This document shows, piece by piece, positions 16,217 to 16,267 of a stretch of 16,267 nucleotides of DNA. Made by a program: the position numbers and the translations under genes. This DNA is from Ochromonadaceae sp. CCMP2298 (taxonomy: Eukaryota > Sar > Synurophyceae > Ochromonadales > Ochromonadaceae): assembly GCA_026770595.1 (NCBI GenBank), contig MU634080.1, positions 1 through 16,267 of the forward strand, written 5' to 3'. Under the pieces are notes generated by a model. The model saw nothing but the letters and a program-made list of their open reading frames with translations, was not told the DNA's origin and did no database searches. Each line of letters begins with the position of its first letter. Within the stretch, counting starts at the first letter, position 1.

Positions 16217-16267
16217 TCAATCGTCCTCGTCCAGTAGGAACGTCACCCGCTGCCGCAGAGCGCAGGT
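16217..16267 (-). CDS. Possible C-terminal end of a minus-strand gene (5' partial)
   Basis: Reading the minus strand from the right edge gives 16 codons, ending LRQRVTFLLDEDD and then TGA (16219-16217). GC content rises sharply at the same place where this frame begins, as at the other coding edges in the window, and an acidic DEDD end is a plausible protein terminus. The piece is too short to identify, and it would be convergent with CFAP47. It could also be chance. Confidence 0.35.
   Translation of the reverse strand, partial: TCALRQRVTFLLDEDD

Overview
This window is nuclear DNA from a eukaryote that builds a motile cilium or flagellum, probably a unicellular protist. Evidence for a eukaryote: coding regions are interrupted by short GT-AG introns (88 to 133 bp), two with CTAAC- or CTGAC-like branch points, and two large genes are recognisable axonemal proteins, CCDC146/MBO2 and CFAP47. 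Coding DNA is GC-rich with a strong preference for G or C at third codon positions, while the spacers are visibly AT-richer and short (about 120 to 460 bp), so the genome is compact. The stops used (TGA, TAG, TAA) fit the standard code. I cannot name the lineage from sequence alone; flagellated algae, zoosporic fungi, jakobids and metamonads all remain possible.

Layout, left to right. (1) Positions 1-406: the 3' end of a plus-strand gene, an intron tail followed by a last exon ending in a duplicated Lys-rich basic motif; not identified. (2) 686-1961, minus strand: a two-exon gene for a roughly 395-residue protein with a short coiled coil, a long disordered His/Pro/Gln-rich tail and a SUMO-interaction-like C-terminus; not identified. 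(3) 1962-2425: a divergent promoter region. (4) 2426-5427, plus strand: a three-exon CCDC146 (Chlamydomonas MBO2) orthologue of 923 residues. (5) 5545-6216, minus strand, tail-to-tail with CCDC146: a GNAT-family (RimJ/RimL-like) N-acetyltransferase whose frame is interrupted by a TAA exactly where the family continues, with 33 more family-like codons after it. (6) 6217-6673: a second divergent spacer, possibly holding a 5'-UTR intron. (7) 6674-15895, plus strand: a single-exon 3073-residue CFAP47-like protein with many ASH/MSP-type beta-sandwich repeats and a central calponin-homology region. (8) 15896-16216: an AT-rich spacer with a 9-bp tandem repeat and a run of 13 C. (9) 16217-16267, minus strand: a possible C-terminal fragment of another gene.

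The biological theme is the axoneme. CCDC146/MBO2 is a centriole/axoneme coiled-coil protein and CFAP47 is a central-apparatus protein; loss of either in mammals gives sperm flagellar defects. The head-to-head partner of CCDC146 (gene 2) is a reasonable candidate for a further centrosomal or flagellar protein, but that rests only on shared promoter position and a coiled coil. I found no mobile element, CRISPR array, tRNA or rRNA, and nothing that amounts to a new multi-gene system. The most informative oddities are the nonsense codon in the acetyltransferase, the SUMO-interaction-like tail of gene 2, the apparent tandem CH fold in CFAP47, and Myb-like motifs in the CCDC146 promoter.
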